Shown in pieces: positions 26,013 through 34,461 of a stretch of 64,000 nt of DNA. The notes beneath the pieces were generated by a model, which was not told the DNA's origin, did no database searches, and was given only the letters and a program-made list of their open reading frames with translations. A program made the translations under genes and the position numbers. Source of the DNA: an uncultured Clostridia bacterium (GTDB taxonomy: Bacteria > Bacillota > Clostridia > Oscillospirales > Ruminococcaceae); NCBI GenBank assembly GCA_944388075.1, contig CALXHI010000018.1, positions 82,079-146,078 on the forward strand, read 5' to 3'. Each line of letters begins with the position of its first letter. Within the stretch, counting starts at the first letter, position 1.

Positions 26013-26872
26013 GCCGAATCCCTCCCTTCCAGACGGGCTTTCAGCAGCTCTGCACCGAATTTGACGGTATAGACCTCCTCGGGAAAGGCAATGCCTCGTT
26101 CCCGGAGCTTGTGAAAGACTCTCGTAATCTGCGGCAGGTCCAGCCCCATCTCCTCAAGCTGCTGCGACTGTGCAAACACATTCGCCGGTGTATCGTAGCA
26201 AACCGCCTTGGCCTGACATAGCACCAACAGCTTGGACGCATAGCGCGCCACATCCTCCATGCTGTGTGAAACCAGCAGAATCGTGCAGCCGGTACGCTTG
26301 TGATATTGTTGCAGCTGTGTGAGAATCTTCACTCTGCCCTTCGGGTCAAGACCGGCAGTCGGCTCATCGAGAATCAGCACATTCGGTTCCATCGCCATCA
26401 CACCGGCAATCGCCACACGCCGCTTCTGTCCACCCGAAAGCGCATAGGGTGCTTGTTGCAACAATTCCTCCCGCAGTCCGACGGCTTCCGCAGTTTCCCG
26501 TACACGCCGATCGATTTCTTTTTCATCCAGTCCCATATTCTTCGGACCGAATGCGATATCTTCATACACCGTCTGCTCAAACAGCTGATATTCGGGGTAC
26601 TGGAATACCAGTCCCACCCGAAACCGTACCTGTCGGCGATCGGCTTTCTTATCCCAAATATCCTGCCCGTCGAGCAGTACCTGACCGCTTGTGGGCTTCA
26701 GCAAGCCGTTCATCATCTGCATCAGCGTGGATTTGCCTGAACCGGTATGCCCGATGATACCGACAAATTCCCCCTCCTCGATTTGCAGATTCATGTGGTC
26801 AACCGCTGTTTTCTCGAAAGGCGAACCAATGCTGTAGGTATAGGTCAAATCTTTGGTTTCAAGAATCGGCAT
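26006..26872 (-). CDS. ecfA2: ECF transporter ATPase EcfA2
   Basis: ATP-binding half of the shared ECF energising module. Walker A is GHTGSGKSTLMQMM, the signature ALSGGQKRRVAIAG, and Walker B VLILDEPTAGLDPKG. The ATG at 26872 is preceded by GAGGAGG; the extension to 26920 overlaps more of ecfA1 without a ribosome site. The C-terminal half has the dimerising region of EcfA2 (about 220-288). Gene order ecfA1-ecfA2-ecfT-truA is standard for Firmicutes. Confidence 0.95.
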   Translation of the reverse strand: MPILETKDLTYTYSIGSPFEKTAVDHMNLQIEEGEFVGIIGHTGSGKSTLMQMMNGLLKPTSGQVLLDGQDIWDKKADRRQVRFRVGLVFQYPEYQLFEQTVYEDIAFGPKNMGLDEKEIDRRVRETAEAVGLREELLQQAPYALSGGQKRRVAIAGVMAMEPNVLILDEPTAGLDPKGRVKILTQLQQYHKRTGCTILLVSHSMEDVARYASKLLVLCQAKAVCYDTPANVFAQSQQLEEMGLDLPQITRVFHKLRERGIAFPEEVYTVKFGAELLKARLEGRDSAC

Positions 26873-27725
26873 TGGCAGTTCCTCCTCGTAGCAAGCGTTC
26901 GATCGCATCGACACAAGCATCTTCGGTAATCAAATCACACGGCAAGTCATACCCCGCCTGCCGCAGCATATCTGCCAGTTCTGTAACCTGCGGCACATCC
27001 AATCCCAAGGCTTTCATCTCCTGTACATGAGAAAAAACATGCGCCGGTGTATCGTCCAGCTTGATCGTACCGTGGTCGATGACCACCACACGCTCACATT
27101 GTGCCGCTTCCTCCATCTCATGCGTGATCAACACAATGGTAATGCCATAATCCCGATTGAGCCGCTTGATGGTTTTCATAACCTCCTTGCGGCCCTGTGG
27201 GTCGAGCATGGCGGTTGGCTCGTCGAGTACAATGCAGTCCGGCCGCATCGCAATGATACCGGCAATCGCAATCCGCTGCTTCTGTCCACCGGAGAGCTGA
27301 TGCGGCGCATGCCGGCGATACGCATACATCTTGACCGCCTTGAGTGCCTCATCCACACGTTCCCGCATCTCAACAGGGTCAACGCCCATATTTTCCAAAC
27401 CGAACGCCACATCTTCCTCTACAATCGTTGCAATGATCTGGTTGTCGGGATTCTGAAACACCATGCCCACCTTTTGCCGCAATGCGAGCAGACGGTCATC
27501 GTCCGTTGTGGGAATGCCGTCCACCACTACTTGTCCGGCATTCGGCAGCAGAACCGCATTGAGCAGCTTGGCGAGTGTCGATTTCCCCGAGCCGTTATGC
27601 CCAAGCACCGCAATCATCTCACCTCTGCAGATTTCGAGCGAAATGCCCTGCAGCACCTCCTGCTCGCCGCCATCATCTGTGGTATAGGAAAACCGTACAT
27701 CCTGTACGGAAATCAGTGAATCCAT
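26859..27725 (-). CDS. ecfA1: ECF transporter ATPase EcfA1
   Basis: Partner ATPase of EcfA2. Walker A is GHNGSGKSTLAKLL, the Q-loop region MVFQNPDNQIIATIVEEDVA, the signature QLSGGQKQRIAIAG, and Walker B CIVLDEPTAMLDPQG. It overlaps ecfA2 by 14 bases. GGAG lies 5 bases before the ATG. The gene upstream is a methyltransferase, so the long minus-strand unit runs from ruvC through this module to truA and beyond. Confidence 0.95.
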   Translation of the reverse strand: MDSLISVQDVRFSYTTDDGGEQEVLQGISLEICRGEMIAVLGHNGSGKSTLAKLLNAVLLPNAGQVVVDGIPTTDDDRLLALRQKVGMVFQNPDNQIIATIVEEDVAFGLENMGVDPVEMRERVDEALKAVKMYAYRRHAPHQLSGGQKQRIAIAGIIAMRPDCIVLDEPTAMLDPQGRKEVMKTIKRLNRDYGITIVLITHEMEEAAQCERVVVIDHGTIKLDDTPAHVFSHVQEMKALGLDVPQVTELADMLRQAGYDLPCDLITEDACVDAIERLLRGGTANADS

Positions 27726-27749
27726 GCGATCTCCTTTCGGAACACAATC

Positions 27750-28616
27750 TCAATCTGCCTGCCAAATCGCTGTCGCACCGCAAGGCAGTGCGTAATTGGC
27801 AAGAGAAACCGGCAAACCGATTTCATCTGCCATCAGGCTGCCGCCGAATTTGGGTACAAGCAGCTGATGGAGCAAATAGCCCATCACCGATGGTGACAGA
27901 CCGGTTGTATAGCTGTTGAGCAGGAAAAAGAGCGGCTGCTCGGAGAGTACCGCCATACAGACCTCTACAAGCGGGTACAGGTTCTGTTCGAGCTTCCAGA
28001 TTTCGCCGCCCGGCCCTCTGCCATAGCTCGGCGGATCCATGATAATGGCATCATAGGTCTTACCTCGTCTTGCCTCACGGCGAATGAATTTCTCGCAATC
28101 GTCCACAATCCAGCGAATCGGACGATCACTCAAATTCGAGGCTGCCGCATTCTCTCTCGCCCACTGCACCATGCCCTTTGCCGCATCTACATGGCAAACC
28201 TCTGCACCGGCTGCTGCACAAGCAAGTGTCGCACCGCCGGTATAGGCAAACAGGTTCAACACCCGAATCGGGCGTTCGGCATTGCGAATCTTCTCCGTCA
28301 TCCAGTCCCAGTTGACCGCCTGCTCCGGGAATAGTCCGGTATGCTTAAAGCCGGTCGGCCGTACCCGAAAGCGCAAATCGCCATAGCGAATGATCCAGCT
28401 CTCCGGCGGCTGCTTTTGATAGCTCCAGCTGCCGCCGCCGCTTTTGGAACGGTGATAGTGCCCGTCAGCGGTTTTCCAAAGCGGTGAGGTTTTCGGTGTT
28501 TGCCAAATGACCTGTGGGTCGGGACGAATCAGCACGACATCGCCCCAACGCTCAAGGCGTTCTCCGCCGGATGTTTCAATGAGGCGATAGTCCGCCCAAT
28601 GCTCTGCAATTCTCAA
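27750..28616 (-). CDS. Class I SAM-dependent methyltransferase, COG1092 (RlmI/RlmK-like)
   Basis: A 288-residue protein whose SAM-binding motif I is LNLFAYTGGATLACAAAGAE and whose catalytic-type motif is DAIIMDPPSYGRGPGGEIWK. These are hallmarks of the 23S rRNA cytosine methyltransferase-like group. The N-terminal PUA domain of RlmI is missing, so this is the short form and the RNA target is uncertain. It starts MRIAEHWADYRLIETSGGER. It lies between the phosphohexomutase homologue and ecfA1. Confidence 0.8.
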   Translation of the reverse strand: MRIAEHWADYRLIETSGGERLERWGDVVLIRPDPQVIWQTPKTSPLWKTADGHYHRSKSGGGSWSYQKQPPESWIIRYGDLRFRVRPTGFKHTGLFPEQAVNWDWMTEKIRNAERPIRVLNLFAYTGGATLACAAAGAEVCHVDAAKGMVQWARENAAASNLSDRPIRWIVDDCEKFIRREARRGKTYDAIIMDPPSYGRGPGGEIWKLEQNLYPLVEVCMAVLSEQPLFFLLNSYTTGLSPSVMGYLLHQLLVPKFGGSLMADEIGLPVSLANYALPCGATAIWQAD

Positions 28617-28638
28617 GATTACGCATCCCCTCTGAAGC

Positions 28639-30018
28639 CTATCGTGCCGCTTCCGTATCGTTCATATACTTTTGAATATGATCGGCAATCGCAAAGGCAT
28701 AGGTATTAATCTGTTTGAAGTCCCTGCCCTCCAGCAAAATTTGAATGGCAGCTTCCTTTTTATGCTCTCGCACAAGAATGCGACCCTCTGTACCGAGTTC
28801 CGCAGCCCGTTCAGCGATGAAATGCACAATCGACGGTGCATTCTTCCAGATTTCCCGCCAATGCGGTAAAATTCGTAAGGATACCGAAACCTGCGGGTCA
28901 TGCTCCATCACCTTCGCCAACTCGCTGAGCGGTTTCTCCGTTCGCTGCATCACACCGAGAATCTTTGCGATGGTCACCAAACCATCCGCTGCCGGAAATG
29001 GCGTAAAATAAAGATATCCGCTACGGTCGCCGCCCAGCGACAGTGCCATCGTGTGCATCTTGTCGAGGACAAAACGAGGTCCTGCCTGCGTCATGTGTAC
29101 GGCAATATTCTGCTGCTGTGCGAACCGCAGAAATCCAAGATTGGTTTTTTCAGTGACAGCGACGCCATGATTGCTGAGCGTATTGGCATCGAGCGCATCT
29201 TGACAGAGGATCGCCAAAATTCGGTCACCGTCTACGATTTCGCCGTCCGCATCCACCGCCATACAGCGACCGCCGTCGCCGTCCAGTGCAAAGCCGGCAT
29301 CACAGCATTCCGACTGCACCAAATCCATCAACGGCTCCATCGATTGTACGCCGCAGTCATCGTTGATATTGATACCATCGGGATGATGATTCATCAGTAC
29401 GACTGTTGCACCCAGAGCCGAAAGCAGCGGCTCTGCCAACGCACTGACCGCACCGTTGGCGCAGTCGATTGCAATGCGAAGCCGAGGCGGCGACGCAAGC
29501 ATCCCCGCATCTGCAAGCCGATCACAAACCAATTTGCGATACCGTTCTCCGGCATTGACATCTCGTGCAATATAGCCGCATTCCCGATGGGAACGGCTGT
29601 GAATGGTTTCGCCGCCTCTCGGCATCATCGACTCTATGCGATCGAGCTGCTCGACACTCATCGGCAGTCCGGTTTTCGAGAAAAACCGGACACCGTTCCA
29701 TTCATAACTCATCTGCTCTGCCGTAATGGCAAAACCGGCATCGCCATGCTCCGTAGACAGCAGCAGATTCATCGCCGCTGACGGTATCACACCCAAGCAG
29801 TGTGCAATGCCACCGCCGGCACAGATGCCTGCACAGAGTGCCGCCTCGAGTGCATCTCCCGAACGCCGTGTATCCTTCGAGAGATAAATCACCGGCGGAC
29901 GATTGCAGCTTTTCCCGATCATCTGCGCCACAGCATAGCCCAAATTCATCAGCATCTCACAGCGCAATTCGGTCATAGCAATGCCCCGCAAGCCTTCAGG
30001 TTTGAGATATTTCGCCAT
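28639..30018 (-). CDS. Phosphohexomutase (GlmM/ManB) homologue with degenerate active site
   Basis: A 459-residue alpha-D-phosphohexomutase fold, but key motifs are changed. The catalytic serine loop, normally of the form SASHNP, reads TAEQMS, so Glu101 stands at the phosphoserine position; the next segment, YEWNGVRFFS, aligns well. The metal motif DGDxDR reads DGDGGR (246-251), losing the third Asp. The sugar motif GEQSG reads GDRSG, and the C-terminal phosphate loop RPSGTEP is absent (the end reads RILVREHKKEAAIQ). It may be a non-catalytic or very altered paralogue; its role is unknown. Start: ATG at 30018, 7 bases after GGAGG. Confidence 0.8.
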   Translation of the reverse strand: MAKYLKPEGLRGIAMTELRCEMLMNLGYAVAQMIGKSCNRPPVIYLSKDTRRSGDALEAALCAGICAGGGIAHCLGVIPSAAMNLLLSTEHGDAGFAITAEQMSYEWNGVRFFSKTGLPMSVEQLDRIESMMPRGGETIHSRSHRECGYIARDVNAGERYRKLVCDRLADAGMLASPPRLRIAIDCANGAVSALAEPLLSALGATVVLMNHHPDGININDDCGVQSMEPLMDLVQSECCDAGFALDGDGGRCMAVDADGEIVDGDRILAILCQDALDANTLSNHGVAVTEKTNLGFLRFAQQQNIAVHMTQAGPRFVLDKMHTMALSLGGDRSGYLYFTPFPAADGLVTIAKILGVMQRTEKPLSELAKVMEHDPQVSVSLRILPHWREIWKNAPSIVHFIAERAAELGTEGRILVREHKKEAAIQILLEGRDFKQINTYAFAIADHIQKYMNDTEAAR

Positions 30019-30036
30019 CATTCCGCCTCCTCTCAC

Positions 30037-30545
30037 TTATCGTTTCACGGCATATGCCGCCACGCATTTTGGCTTCTGCCGGAAATATTCTGCAGTCGGA
30101 ATCCGATAGACCCGATCGCAGTTGTTATCTGCATTGTAAACCGCCAGCTGTCCCGATACCTCCCGCATACAAGCGGTGTGAATCGCTGACGCAAACCGAC
30201 TTTTTTCCGATATCCGTACAGGACAATCTGTCCCTGTACCAATGCCTGCTCGATCTGCATTTGTTGCCGCAGGCAATGCTCCCATGCAAACGGAAATACA
30301 CCCCAAAATCCCGGCAGCATGCCAAAGCGTTCCATGCAGCGCAAGACATCACAAAGCGGTACGGTAATCCGGTACAACCAAAGAGCATGGTAGACCGCAA
30401 GCACCTCACAGCCGTCGAACACCCGAATTTCATACCCGATACCGCTCCCGGCGATTGCCCATTGACGGGTTCTGCCGGAAGCGGTATCCTGCAATTGTGT
30501 TGATAATTTCGGTCGGATCTCGTGATCATGTGTCTGCACTCTCAT
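30037..30545 (-). pseudogene. Cysteine-peptidase-like gene split by a frameshift (C39/papain-like candidate)
   Basis: Frame A runs from ATG 30545 (overlapping the ruvB stop by 20 bases) and contains VFDGCEVLAVYHALWLY, a nucleophile-like Cys followed by a helix, then GMLPGFWGVFPFAWEH. Near a run of six A bases (plus strand T run, about 30201-30206) the convincing protein continues in another frame with SAIHTACMREVSGQLAVYNA and YRIPTAEYFRQKPKCVAAYAVKR, whose stop lies just before the next ribosome site. His (AIHT) and Asn (YN) fit a Cys-His-Asn triad split between frames. A -1 slip or one lost A would explain it. Family is a by-eye guess. Confidence 0.5.
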
Positions 30546-31626
30546 CGTCCGATTTGAGCATATCCTGCAACGAATACTGCCGCGACATCGTCTGCGTCTC
30601 GATCGGATAGCCCATATGTTCATATGCCAACTGTGTCGCACAACGACCTCTCGGTGTTCGAGCAATCATGCCAAGCTGCATGAGATACGGCTCACAGACA
30701 TCCTCGAGTGTCACAGACTCCTCACCAATCGCCGATGCCAGCGTTTCCAGACCGACAGGACCGCCATGATACCCTCGAATCATCATATCAAGCATGCGTT
30801 TGTCGAGCTTGTCCAAACCCAATTCGTCAATCTCAAGCCGTTCGAGCGCAAGCTTTGTCATCTGTGCATCGATGATGCCGTTGCCCATGACATCCGCAAA
30901 ATCCCGTACTCGTTTAAGCAAACGGTTTGCGATACGAGGTGTACCGCGAGAACGCTTCGCCAATTCCATCGCACCGTCAATTTCACAGGGAATATCCAAA
31001 ATCATCGCACTGCGGCGAATGATATCGCAAAGCTGTTCGGGCGTATACAGCTCCAATCGTTGCACGATGCCGAACCGATCTCTCAGCGGCGGTGTCAGCT
31101 GACCGGCTCTTGTGGTCGCTCCAACCAAAGTGAACGGCTGCAAATCCACACGAATACTCCGTGCAGCCGGACCTTTGCCGATCACAATATCCAACACCCG
31201 ATCCTCAAGCGCCGGATAGAGGATCTCCTCCACTGCTCTCGACAGCCGGTGAATCTCATCGACAAACAACACATCTCCGCTGCCCAGATTGGTCAGCAAT
31301 GCTGCCAAATCGCCGGGCTTCTCAATCGCAGGGCCGGAGGTCACACGCAAATTCACGCCCATCTCATAGGCGATGATACCCGAAAGCGTGGTTTTCCCAA
31401 GCCCCGGCGGCCCATAGAGCAGTACATGATCGAGCGGTTCGCCTCTGCGGCGTGCCGCTTCAATGTAGACGGCGAGATTCTGCTTGACCTGATCCTGACC
31501 GATATAGTCCGTCAGGCTTTTCGGACGCAGGGACACATCCATATCACCGTCCTGCGGTATCTGTTCCGGCGTCGCAATGCGTTCTGTTTCCTCCGGCGAA
31601 AAGGAAAAATCACTCGTCTGAATCAT
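30526..31626 (-). CDS. ruvB: Holliday junction branch migration ATPase RuvB
   Basis: Hexameric motor that drives branch migration with RuvA. Motifs: [19 protein letters not shown], Walker [17 protein letters not shown], Walker [17 protein letters not shown], sensor [20 protein letters not shown], and C-terminal winged helix ([20 protein letters not shown]). The 366-residue length includes an extra ~20-residue tail ([19 protein letters not shown]). AGGAGG lies before the ATG. An SseB-like gene separates ruvB from ruvA, which is unusual. Confidence 0.97.
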   Translation of the reverse strand: MIQTSDFSFSPEETERIATPEQIPQDGDMDVSLRPKSLTDYIGQDQVKQNLAVYIEAARRRGEPLDHVLLYGPPGLGKTTLSGIIAYEMGVNLRVTSGPAIEKPGDLAALLTNLGSGDVLFVDEIHRLSRAVEEILYPALEDRVLDIVIGKGPAARSIRVDLQPFTLVGATTRAGQLTPPLRDRFGIVQRLELYTPEQLCDIIRRSAMILDIPCEIDGAMELAKRSRGTPRIANRLLKRVRDFADVMGNGIIDAQMTKLALERLEIDELGLDKLDKRMLDMMIRGYHGGPVGLETLASAIGEESVTLEDVCEPYLMQLGMIARTPRGRCATQLAYEHMGYPIETQTMSRQYSLQDMLKSDDESADT

Positions 31627-31647
31627 GCCGCCTCCTGCTTTTTTGTA

Positions 31648-32373
31648 TCAGCGTTCAAAGTAACGCTTTTTCCGCACATAAAACGGTTCAATGCCCTCGA
31701 TCGCCTTTTTGGCAACGGCTTCCTCCAGGCTGATAAATACAAGGCTGTCGCCGGATTTTGAATAGCTCTGCATGTACTTCGACAACGGGAAGAACAGCTT
31801 CCTCGTATTGCCCATCATATCAAAAACAAACAGCGTCTGCGGTCGTTCGCAGCCACGAATCATCTCCACCGCATAGCAGGCATCGACATTCGCCTGCCGT
31901 GCCAGATAGCGCACGAGCGGACGGGTCAAATGCTCCAAATCCTTTCGAGGTCTGCGATACTCGATGATTTCTTCTTCCTTCATCGAGATGGCAGGGATAT
32001 TGAGATTTCGTGCAACCATCAGAATGCTCTTGATTTCCTGCGAGGAGAATTCCTTGCCGTACGAATTAGGATTCAGCACCGCATTTGCGGATTGAATCAA
32101 ATCAAACAGACGCAGACAGTTCAAGCGATAGCAATTGACATACCGCTTTGCAAACTGCTGCAGTGCCCGATAGCTTGTGAAGAACGGGATAAAGATATCA
32201 CCGTCGGGATTTTGCGTTGTAACCAACTCCATCGAGATACCGCCGTTGACCTGATCCTGCTTGACCGGCTTTTTGCAAATGACATACACATCGCTTTTAA
32301 TCAGCATTTGCAAGAAAAGCGATCGTTTCTCCGGTTTGGTAATCGCTTCTTTGAGCAATTCGTCCAGATTCAT
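31648..32373 (-). CDS. SseB-like N-terminal domain protein
   Basis: A 241-residue soluble protein, MNLDELLKEAITKPEKRSLF at the start, with LQMLIKSDVYVICKKPVKQD and IFIPFFTSYRALQQFAKRYV. The short strand-helix pattern DGDIFIPFFTSYRAL resembles the SseB domain, found in many Firmicutes proteins of unknown role. The second half, after residue 120, is not recognised; it has a positively charged end (YVRKKRYFER). GGGAGG lies 9 bases before the ATG at 32373. It is inserted between ruvA and ruvB. Confidence 0.6.
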   Translation of the reverse strand: MNLDELLKEAITKPEKRSLFLQMLIKSDVYVICKKPVKQDQVNGGISMELVTTQNPDGDIFIPFFTSYRALQQFAKRYVNCYRLNCLRLFDLIQSANAVLNPNSYGKEFSSQEIKSILMVARNLNIPAISMKEEEIIEYRRPRKDLEHLTRPLVRYLARQANVDACYAVEMIRGCERPQTLFVFDMMGNTRKLFFPLSKYMQSYSKSGDSLVFISLEEAVAKKAIEGIEPFYVRKKRYFER

Positions 32374-32445
32374 AATAGATTCCTCCCTCATTGGATTGCG
32401 AACAATCCGATCTTGTATTCCTCTTTTTGTGTTAAGCGACAGCTG

Positions 32446-33048
32446 TTATCCAAGCATTTGCTTTCCCAATCGCATCAGGGAAAGCCGTATCAGCTCCGAA
32501 GACGGTACGTTCGGGTCAAACTGTTGCAGCACCCCTGCTGCTTCGCTCTGCCCATAGCCCAGTACCATCAAGGCGGACATGGCTTCCTCGATATTGGAAT
32601 TGCCTGCCAAAATCGGCACACTGACTGTCCCCTCGAGCTTCGCATCCTTCGCAAGCTTATCCTTCAGTTCCAGCACAATACGCTGTGCAATTTTCGTACC
32701 AATGCCCTTGCATCGGGTCAACGCCTTCGCATCCCCTGCGGCAACCGCCAATGCAAATGCATCCGGTGTCATTTCCGACAAAATAGCCAGTGCCGCCTTC
32801 GGGCCAACACTGCTGATGCCGATCAACTGGTCAAAGCAGCTGCGTTCCCCACGGGACAAAAACCCGTACAATGACAGCTCATTTTCCCGTACCAGCAAGC
32901 GGGTATACAGCGTGCATTCCGCACCCGTCGCACCCACGGCAGCAGCCGTTCGCAGACTGACCTGACAGGCATACCCAATGCCGCCACAGGCAATCACAAC
33001 CTGACTGCTCTCTCGGAACTGCACCGTTCCTTGAATACTATCTATCAT
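32446..33048 (-). CDS. ruvA: Holliday junction DNA helicase subunit RuvA
   Basis: Tetrameric junction-binding protein that loads RuvB. The OB-fold start MIDSIQGTVQFRESSQVVIA, the acidic pin region, two helix-hairpin-helix motifs (FDQLIGISSVGPKAALAIL and ALTRCKGIGTKIAQRIVLEL) and the C-terminal domain III (NIEEAMSALMVLGYGQSEA) are all present. Length 200 is normal. AAGGAG lies 7 bases before the ATG. It is 20 bases downstream of ruvC. Confidence 0.97.
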   Translation of the reverse strand: MIDSIQGTVQFRESSQVVIACGGIGYACQVSLRTAAAVGATGAECTLYTRLLVRENELSLYGFLSRGERSCFDQLIGISSVGPKAALAILSEMTPDAFALAVAAGDAKALTRCKGIGTKIAQRIVLELKDKLAKDAKLEGTVSVPILAGNSNIEEAMSALMVLGYGQSEAAGVLQQFDPNVPSSELIRLSLMRLGKQMLG

Positions 33049-33068
33049 GCAAATCTCCTTTGTACGCC

Positions 33069-33545
33069 TCAGAAAAGACGTGCGGAATGGCCATGGCAGA
33101 TCGCAAGCGCCAAGGCATCGGCAGCATCATCGGGTTTTGGGATCTCCGACAGATGCAGAATCCGCCTTGTCATATCCATGACTTGCTTTTTCTCCGCCTT
33201 GCCATAGCCGACAACCGCAGACTTCACCTGCAACGGCGTATATTCATAGACCGACACCTGCTTTTGGACACAGGCAAGCAAAATCACCCCTCTTGCCTCG
33301 GCAACCATGATACCGGTGGTTTTGTTGGTATTGAAGAACAGCTTTTCAATGGACACCGCCTGTGGCTGATATTGCTCCAGCACATACTGCATATCTTCAT
33401 AAATCTGCATCAGGCGTTCGGGAAACGACATTTCCGCCGGTGTGAGCAAAACACCATGCTGTACCGGCGTCCACTTTGCCCCTTGATAATCCACTACACC
33501 AAATCCGATCGTGGCATATCCGGGATCAATTCCCATAATCCGCAT
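33069..33545 (-). CDS. ruvC: Holliday junction resolvase RuvC
   Basis: Endonuclease that cuts Holliday junctions. Catalytic residues are visible: Asp in MGIDPGYATIGFGVV, Glu in VSIEKLFFNTNKTTG, and the pair in PKPDDAADALALAICHGH. The ATG at 33545 is 5 bases after GGAGG; a GTG two codons upstream is less likely. It is the first gene of the ruvC-ruvA-sseB-ruvB unit. Confidence 0.96.
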   Translation of the reverse strand: MRIMGIDPGYATIGFGVVDYQGAKWTPVQHGVLLTPAEMSFPERLMQIYEDMQYVLEQYQPQAVSIEKLFFNTNKTTGIMVAEARGVILLACVQKQVSVYEYTPLQVKSAVVGYGKAEKKQVMDMTRRILHLSEIPKPDDAADALALAICHGHSARLF

Positions 33546-33569
33546 ACGCACCTCCGCCTATTCCCATAT

Positions 33570-33598
33570 AGTATACCATAATACCATACAAATTGCAA
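33570..33598 (-). promoter_or_regulatory. Promoter for the ruvC-ruvA-ruvB operon
   Basis: Minus strand TTGCAA (33593-33598), 17-bp spacer ending in ATGG, TATACT (33570-33575), about 20 bases before the ruvC start. Confidence 0.8.
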
Positions 33599-33639
33599 GC
33601 AATATTTCCGATTTCCATTTGTGGTTTTTCGTCAAGCCG

Positions 33640-34425
33640 TCACACCCGATGCTCCCGTCTGTACACCGTTGGCGTGACGCCGTTATTCTTTTTGAATTGC
33701 CGCATGAAATGCTCCTCATTGTCGTAACCGCAGAGCTGTGCGATATGAGAAATCGTATAACTCGTAGCAGTCAACAGTTCTCTCGCACGATTCATCTTGC
33801 AGTTAATGACATCCGCAATGCAGGTCATGCCGAAGGTCTCTCGATACACCAACTGAAAATAGCTGCGGCTCATATTGACCTCCGAGCAGAGCATTTCCAC
33901 CGTCCATTTTTCCTGCGGATTGGCATAGATTTTTTCACGCAGCTGCACCAGATCCTGATAGTGCGGATCACTGCTGCGCTGCTGATGTGCGGCATTGACC
34001 GGTCCTGCCGTTTCTGCCACACGAATCAGCAAAGCCTTCAGCAAGCAGTCGAGCATATCACTGCGTTTGGGGTGGCCGGCATAGAACTCTGCACAAATCT
34101 GCCCCATCAGCACATGCAAAAAGGAGGCATCCGCAAACCGCAGCAGCACATTCTCCGGAATTTGCAGTGATTGGTAAAATGTCGCATCCGACCCCAGTCC
34201 AAACAGCATCCAGTCATAGCACATATCCAGCTCTGCCGGCTCAAACTGAATCGGCATTTTCGCACTACATAGGATCAAATCTCCTGTTTGTGCAAGCCCA
34301 TCCGTTTCCGCAATCCGCAGCCGAATCGGTGCGTGCATGAGCAGCAGCAGCTTGCCGTCCATGCCATTCGGCAAAACCACGGATTCCGTCTGTAAGATCC
34401 GATACCCAAGTTCCTGTATTTGCAT
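33640..34425 (-). CDS. AraC-family transcriptional regulator
   Basis: A 261-residue regulator. Residues 1 to about 150 are a sensing domain of beta-strand character (HAPIRLRIAETDGLAQTGDL). The C-terminus carries two helix-turn-helix motifs (TVEMLCSEVNMSRSYFQLVY, and ISHIAQLCGYDNEEHFMRQF) followed by KKNNGVTPTVYRRE, diagnostic of AraC/XylS. No transporter or sugar operon is adjacent; it follows parC by 36 bases. GGGGGG before the ATG is its ribosome site. The ligand is unknown. Confidence 0.9.
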   Translation of the reverse strand: MQIQELGYRILQTESVVLPNGMDGKLLLLMHAPIRLRIAETDGLAQTGDLILCSAKMPIQFEPAELDMCYDWMLFGLGSDATFYQSLQIPENVLLRFADASFLHVLMGQICAEFYAGHPKRSDMLDCLLKALLIRVAETAGPVNAAHQQRSSDPHYQDLVQLREKIYANPQEKWTVEMLCSEVNMSRSYFQLVYRETFGMTCIADVINCKMNRARELLTATSYTISHIAQLCGYDNEEHFMRQFKKNNGVTPTVYRREHRV

Positions 34426-34461
34426 GAAAATCCCCCCATTTCCACGTCAAATCCATTGTCG

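Noticed and set aside
30054..30503. A 149-codon plus-strand frame in the gap between ruvB and the phosphohexomutase homologue
   Set aside because: It has no ribosome site and is opposite the better-supported frameshifted minus-strand gene that overlaps ruvB.
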